Shown here: one piece after another, positions 1-6,200 of the stretch | Layout of the letters: each line of letters starts with the position of its first letter | Position numbering within the stretch: the stretch's first letter is position 1 | NCBI GenBank assembly: GCA_003484235.1 | Contig: DNDP01000037.1 | Span: 16,916 to 23,823, forward strand | DNA from: Verrucomicrobiales bacterium | Lineage (GTDB): Bacteria > Verrucomicrobiota > Verrucomicrobiia > Limisphaerales > RI-55 | Direction of reading: 5' to 3' | Length of the DNA: 6,908 bases | Program-made: the position numbers and the translations under genes | The notes under the pieces: generated by a model | The model's database searches: none | Told to the model about the DNA's origin: nothing | Seen by the model: only the letters and a program-made list of their open reading frames with translations

Positions 1-299
1 AGTGTGCGGCCGGTCCACCCGTTGTTTCCACCAACATAGCTCCCCAGGTAACCCCGCCCGCTCACATCGATCCGGCTGTTGGTCGAAATGGTCAGCGTGT
101 TCGCCGCAATCTCGAGCCGGTACTCATTGGTCAATCCCGCTCCCGGATGCGTCAGCACCGCGCCGTTGGTGATCACCAGCGTGGCGACGTTGATGTTCGT
201 CGCCGAGGCAAACGCGCCATCAAGGATCAAATGCTCGTCGCCGAACATCGGCGGCAACGGTGTCTCGCGGCCGGTGCCCCGCACGACGATCGTCGGCGC
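1..299 (-). repeat. Glycine-rich SRIDVS module, copy 3 (cut by the window edge)
   Basis: Residues about 2204-2302 and on beyond the left edge. The head reads A-T-L-V-I-T-N-G-A-V-L-T-H-P, then L-T-I-S-T-N-S-R-I-D-V-S-G-R-G-Y-L-G (signature at bases 42-77), G-G-N-N-G-W-T-G-R-T, where the window ends. The match to copy 2 is strong up to the last base, so a full third copy probably continues to the left. The distance to the copy 2 signature is 263 residues, against 353 between copies 1 and 2. Confidence 0.88.
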
Positions 300-3200
300 C
301 TGACCGCTCTGCTGGGTGAAGATCGTGCCCGCCGCGCCGTTCGCCCAGGCCGTGCCACCGTTGACCGTCACATTGCCAAACTCAAAGCCATTCAAAGCAC
401 CATAGACAATGGCGATGCGACCGCCACCGCCGCCACCGGGCTGGGTGCCGCCGGCATTACCACCGTTGGCGCGGATGGCACCCGAACCTGACATCGTCCC
501 GGCCGTCAGTTTGATGCCACCACCACTGCCGCCGCCGCCCCACGAAGTGCCGCTGCCGCCGTTGGCGAGGATCTGGCCTTCGAGGCTGAGGGCACCGACC
601 GTCAGGCGCACCAGCCCGCCACCGCTGCCGCCGAAGTCCGAATCCGCACCACCCCCGCTGCCCACTTCGTTCGGATCCCGGGCGAGGCCGTAGGTCGTAT
701 TAACAATTGGCTCGGCCGTGCCGGAAGCACCCAGTCCACCATAGCTGCCGCCGCTGCGCCGGTAACTTCCGCCTTCCGTGGTGTTGCCCAGTGTGCGGCC
801 GGTCCACCCGTCGTTTCCGCCGCTCCGGCCGCCCAGATAACCACGCCCGCTGACATCAATCCGACTGTTGGTTGAAACGGCAAGTTGATTCGTGACGTTC
901 AGTTCGAGGCCGAACTGCGAGGTGAGGTTCGCAGGCGGATGCGTCAGCCAGGCGTTGTCGAGCATTTCGATGTCACCCGCCGAGAGCAACGCCCGGCGGT
1001 CCGCGCGATTCAAGGCGGCGTTTGCGAGGTCGGCGGTCGCGCCGCCTCGGAGCGTCAGCCTGCCAATGGTTGTTTCCGCGCGGTAGGTCGTTCCAATCGT
1101 CGCGACATCGGTCAGACGGCCGTCAGCCGGGTCGGTGAAGATGACGGCCCCCAGGTTGCCGGTCACGCGGAAGCGCTGGCCCGAATTGCCGCCAAACGCC
1201 ACCCGCTGCCCGATCAACGCGCCGCGATCATGCCGCGTGGTGCGATCGACGAACGAGTAATCGCTCACCGCGGTGACAGTGCCTTCGATCAGCGGGCGAA
1301 CCTGCGTCGCGGTCCCCAGATTGTCCGCGCGGCCGCCGGCGATGATCAATTGATCCGGCTGGCCGGTCGGCCGCAGATAGATGGTGCCGGCGGAACCGTC
1401 GCGCCATGCGTCACCACCAAAGACCTGGAGATTGGCGAGCAGTTCGGTGGATGCGGATTGATAGTGCAGGGCGATCCGGCCACCACCGCCACCGCCCGGC
1501 TGGGTACCGCCGGCATTGCCACCATTGGCGCGGAGCTGGCCGTTGCCGGCGAGCGATTGCGCGACGAGCTTGATGCCGCCGCCGCTGCCACCCCCCCCCC
1601 ACGAACCGCCGTTGCCGCCGTTGGCCAGCACCTGGCCATTAAGTTCGATGGCTCCCGCAGTGATTCGCACCAGACCGCCGCCATTCCCGGCAGCCCCCAA
1701 GTCCGAGCCGCCGCCGCTGCCCAGTTCGTTGGGATCGCGGAAATCTCCGTACGACGGATTCGTGTAGGCCTCCGCCGAACCGAAACCACCGGTGCCGCCG
1801 TAGCTGCCCCCGTTGCGGCGCTGGCTGCCTTCAGCAGACCGGTTGCCCAGCGTCCGTCCCTGCCAGATTCCATTCAGGGCAGTCGATCCACCCAGATAAC
1901 CTTTCGCGCTCACGTCGATCCGGCTCGTGGGGTCCACGATCAGATTCGTCAGCACGAGTTCCAGCCCGCGCGGCTCATTCACGCCGATGCCGGTGCCGGC
2001 CTGGTCGTGCGTGAGCACAGCGCCGTTGGTCAGGATCAGCGTGTGGAACTGCGCAAAACCGCTGAAACTCACCGTGCGGTTGTCGATCACCACCACCGGC
2101 GCAGCGTCGCCGCCGTTCGTGGGATCGAGCCCCAGCGCCAGTTCGAAGCCGTCCGGCACACCGTCGCCGTCGGTGTCGGCGACCAGCGGGTTCGTCGCGG
2201 GTCCACCCGTGCCGTTTACCTCGGCGGCATCGGAACGCCCGTCGCCATCCGTGTCCGGTTTTCGGGGATCGGTGCCGCGCGTCGTTTCGTCGGCGTTGGC
2301 CAGTCCGTCGCCGTCGATGTCAAGGTCGTTGCGATCGGGCACGCCATCGAGGTCCAGATCGGGCAGAGTGATCACCGTGATCACGTTCGTCGCCGCCAGT
2401 CCGAAGGGATCCCGGGCGCGCAGGTAAATCTGCGTCTGCCCCGCCGTCGGCGAGCGCAGGTGCAGACTGCTGCTCCAGATCCCCGCGCTCCCGACTGGAG
2501 CCCAGTCCGCCTGCGAGCTGGCTCCAATGAGAAGCCGGTCGAACTGCGCCAGCACGTCGTCGGTCAATGACTCGCGCGCCCAGACCCGCGTCGGCGTCTC
2601 CGCGTCGGTGACGTCGAATGGTATCACGACGTCGCTCAGCAGCCCTTCCACCAGTTCAACGTAGTTCGTCACGGTGATCACCGGCGGCAGGTTCGGTGTG
2701 AACGGATCCCAGCCGCGGGCCAGTTCCTCCGCATTGGTGAGGCCGTCGCCGTCCGAGTCGACGTCGCCGGCGAACACCTTCACCCGGGTTGAAGCCTCGG
2801 CGAGCTTCGTGTCCGCGTCGTCCAGCGCCTCGGCTCGGAAGTTGATCTCGTTCGTCAACAGGCCGGCCAGTGCGGGAACGGGGAAGTGGTTGGTGAAGGG
2901 GGCGGCCGTGACGATCGCGCGCTCGATGTCATCGACAAGGAACCGGGCCTTCGCGAAGGTCAGCGTTGTGCTTTCGACCTCCAGCACCAGCAACTGACCC
3001 TCGACCACGGGCTGGTTCGGCGCGGGACGGACAAAACGGAACGACGCGGTCTGGAACTCGTTGGTGACCGGGGCGCCCAGCACATTGCCCGCAAGGTCCG
3101 CAACGGTCGCCGCGATCACCAGGCGGTAGGCGGTTTCGGGAATGAGGGACGCGACCGGATCGATCGTGACCGTGGTGAACGGCGCCTCGGTCGCGACGGC

Positions 3201-6200
3201 CGCCGCGATTGATCCGCCGTCGGCCACCCGTGACAGGGCGAACGTCGTTGCGTTGACGGTGTTGGTGTCGAGCGCTTCTGAGAACACGACACGCAACGTC
3301 TGTGCGATGTCCACCGACGTGCTGCCCGCGGCAGGGACAACGGAAACGATGGTCGGCGCTGTGGTGTCCGGCAGGCGCAACGGGAGCGTGGCGGTTGCCG
3401 AATCGTTCCCGGCAGCGTCGCGGGCCGTGAGCGACAGCACCACCGATCCGCCGTTCACGGGTGCGTCGTTCGGCACGACGAGATTCACCACGGTCGCGCC
3501 GTTGGTGATCGCCGGAGTCAGCGTGCTTTCCACGTTCGCGGTGAAGACGCCACTGGCCGTCAACTGCACCGACGTGACGCCAAAATTGTCGTTCAATTGC
3601 ACGGTCACCGGCACGGTCTGCCCCGGGTTCACCACGGTTTGAGCGACAGGCCCGGTGATCGCGAGCGTGGGCCTGGTGCCGTCGCTGATTGGCAGCGTGA
3701 ACACCCGCTCGCCGCTCGACAGTCCGACGTCGTCCTTCGCCTCGGCGAAGATGCGCACCTCCGAGCCGGGTCCGGCGGCGGCGCTGACCTGGCCCTGGAC
3801 ACGCAACCGGGTGCCATTGGTGGAGACCAGTCCGCCCGAGCCGATGCCGGCGACGATCGCCTTCACCTCGCTGATGCCCGAATCGTCGGTGGCCGTGACG
3901 TCCACCACCACGAACGAACCGCTCGGCACCGGGCCGGTGGCCGGAGTGACCTGCGCGAACTGCACGGTCGGTGGCTGATTGTTCTGCACCGCGATCACCA
4001 GTTCGGCGAACGGACCGTCGTTGCCGTACTGATCGGTCGCGATGGCCCGGATGGTAGTCGCGCCCGTCGCCGGCAGCGTCACGTTGCGACGGTATGGCAG
4101 CAGCGTCGTGCTGCCGATGGCCACAAAGTCCTGGGTGAAGCGCACGCTCACGCCGGGTTCCGCGACGGCGAGCAACGCTTCCACCGGCACGGTGGTGCCC
4201 GCGACCGGCGCGCGGCCATCGCCTATCCGCAGGGTGGCGATGTTCGGCCCGATGGTGTCGAGGGTCGCGAAGGTCGCCGTGTAGGGTTCGTTGGTTGAAA
4301 CGTTGCCCGCGAGATCGAGCACGTTGCTGACGGTGAGCGTGTAGAGCGAGTTCGGCTTCAGCAGGTCCTCAGGGATGAAGCTCAGCACGCGACCATCCAC
4401 GCCGACCGACGACGTGCCCGCGACGTCGCCCTGCGGTCCCCTCAATCTGAAGCTGTGGCCGGACGGCCGGAGCGATTCGTTGAAGCTCAGCCGCGGCACG
4501 GCGCGGACGTCGATCTGCACCGCGCTGTTGGTCGGGAACAACGAGAGCAGCACGGGTGGATCGTTGTCGGCGGTTTTGAACCGCGCCACGAAGGGCGCTG
4601 TCAACGGTCGCCCCACGAGGTCGCGCGGACCCGACCCGATCACCCCGCCGGTGGCCGTCAGCAGGTCGCCGGCGATGACCACCAGTTCGTAAATCTGCTC
4701 GCTCACCAGCGGGGACTTCGGCGTGAGCGTGAGAAGGCGCGGCACGCTGTTGGTCTCAAGGAGCTGCAGCGTCGCATCCACGCGCAGCCCGGAGGTGATC
4801 GACCGCAGGTAGATGCCGTTGGTGTTGATGGAACCGGCGGCCAGCGCTTCGCTGAATTCGAGGAGGACGGCGGTGGTGATCGGCACTTCAACCGCGGTAT
4901 CGGCCGGCGTCACCGCGAGGACGGCGGGGAAGGCCTCGTCAAAGACCAGATCACCCAGATCCAGCAATTCGCCGTTTGAGGTCAATGTCGCGGTGCGTTT
5001 GATCAAGCCACCAAAGTCGGTTGCGACGGCTTCGAGATCGAACTCGCCCAGCGGCACGGCGGTGAAGGTGAACCGGCCATTGGCGTCGGTGCGGAAGAAG
5101 GCCCGGCCCGGGTTCGCGCTCTGCGAATCGAACAGGATCAACACGTCGATGGCCGAAACTGGCGTGACACCGTCGGCGCGCACCAACCGGCCGGTGATCG
5201 CGCCGCTGTCGCCGAGACGCAGCGTGACGTCGTCGGCCTCTCCCGCCGTTCCAAGGCTCCCGCTGACGGAGGTTGCCAGCGATATGCTGGAGGCGCCGAG
5301 GAGGTAGTTGCCGACCGGAACATCGGTGAAGCTGAAGCGGCCGTCGGCGCCGGTGACGGCAATCACCTGTTGTCCGCTGAATACCGGCGCCTGGAAGGTG
5401 ATCACGACCTCGGCGCCGTCCACTGGTGTCGTGCCATCGCTGCCCACCACGGTGCCGGCGACCGAGCCGACGCCCGGCAGCCGCAGGGTGACCGGTGCGT
5501 TCGTTCCCGGTTGTCCGACGACGCCGGTGCCACGGACGCCGTTGCGAAGTTCGCCGCCGTTCCTCGAGATCGCGGTGAGCGTGTAGCTGCGCAGGGCCAG
5601 GTTGTCGAAGCGCACCATGCCCTGCTCGTCGGTGTCCTGCTGGGCGCTGCCCAGGAACACCGTCGTGTTCTCCGCGGGCGTCACGCCGTCGTCGCGCACC
5701 ACCTTTACCGGCAGGCTGCCCAACGGCTGCAATTGCACGTTCACCGACGTCAATAAGGTTGCCCCACTCAGGTTGCCGCCGGCCGAGCCCGACGTATTGC
5801 GGCCTCCCTGCGATACCGGGCGGTCCTGGGCGGTGATGGTGAAATTGCCGACCGGCGACCCCGGCACGCTGAACCGTCCGTCCGGTCCGGTGGTGACGGT
5901 GCGCGACGGAGTCAGGCCGTCGGAATAGCTCACCCGCACCGTGGCGCCCGGCACATAAATTTGTCCGTAGCTGTCGATGACGTAACCGTTGATCTCGCCG
6001 CGCGCGCCCTCGACGAGCAGCACATCAACAATCTGTTCCGCAAAAGCCACCGTGGCCGATCCGCGCGCATAGGCGCCGGTAACCGGATCCGACGTCACCA
6101 GCGAGTAAGTGCCCAGCGGCACGCCGTCAAATCGGAAGCGACCGTCGAAATCCGTCGTCGCAAAACCCAGGTTGCCCACCGTCACCTGCGCACCCTCGAC

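Noticed and set aside
409..693. A proline-rich + strand frame resembling a Pro-rich surface peptide.
   Set aside because: The proline codons are the complement of glycine codons in copy 2 of the minus-strand repeat.
1346..1873. A 175-codon minus-strand frame, Ala/Pro/Arg/Ser-rich.
   Set aside because: It is in a different frame from the continuous gene and overlaps glycine-rich copy 1 completely; its composition is what a shifted reading of Gly-rich codons produces.
1..2108. Possible CRISPR array or minisatellite because of repeated DNA.
   Set aside because: The repeats are hundreds of bases long, in frame and diverged as coding repeats; there are no short identical repeats with uniform spacers.
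300..2108. Resemblance of the glycine-rich region to mycobacterial PE_PGRS proteins.
   Set aside because: The conserved SRIDVS, GRTLGN and RDPNE blocks, and the calcium loops and Ig-like modules upstream, are not features of PE_PGRS proteins.
885..2570. A 561-codon open frame on the + strand, the longest complete ORF in the window.
   Set aside because: Its product is rich in Arg, Ala and Val with no recognisable domain, and it lies wholly opposite a minus-strand frame with clear calcium loops and repeat modules. It is a shadow of the GC-rich codon pattern.
3597..4298. A 233-codon + strand frame rich in Arg, His and Gly.
   Set aside because: It is antisense to well-formed Ig-like segments and has no domain of its own.
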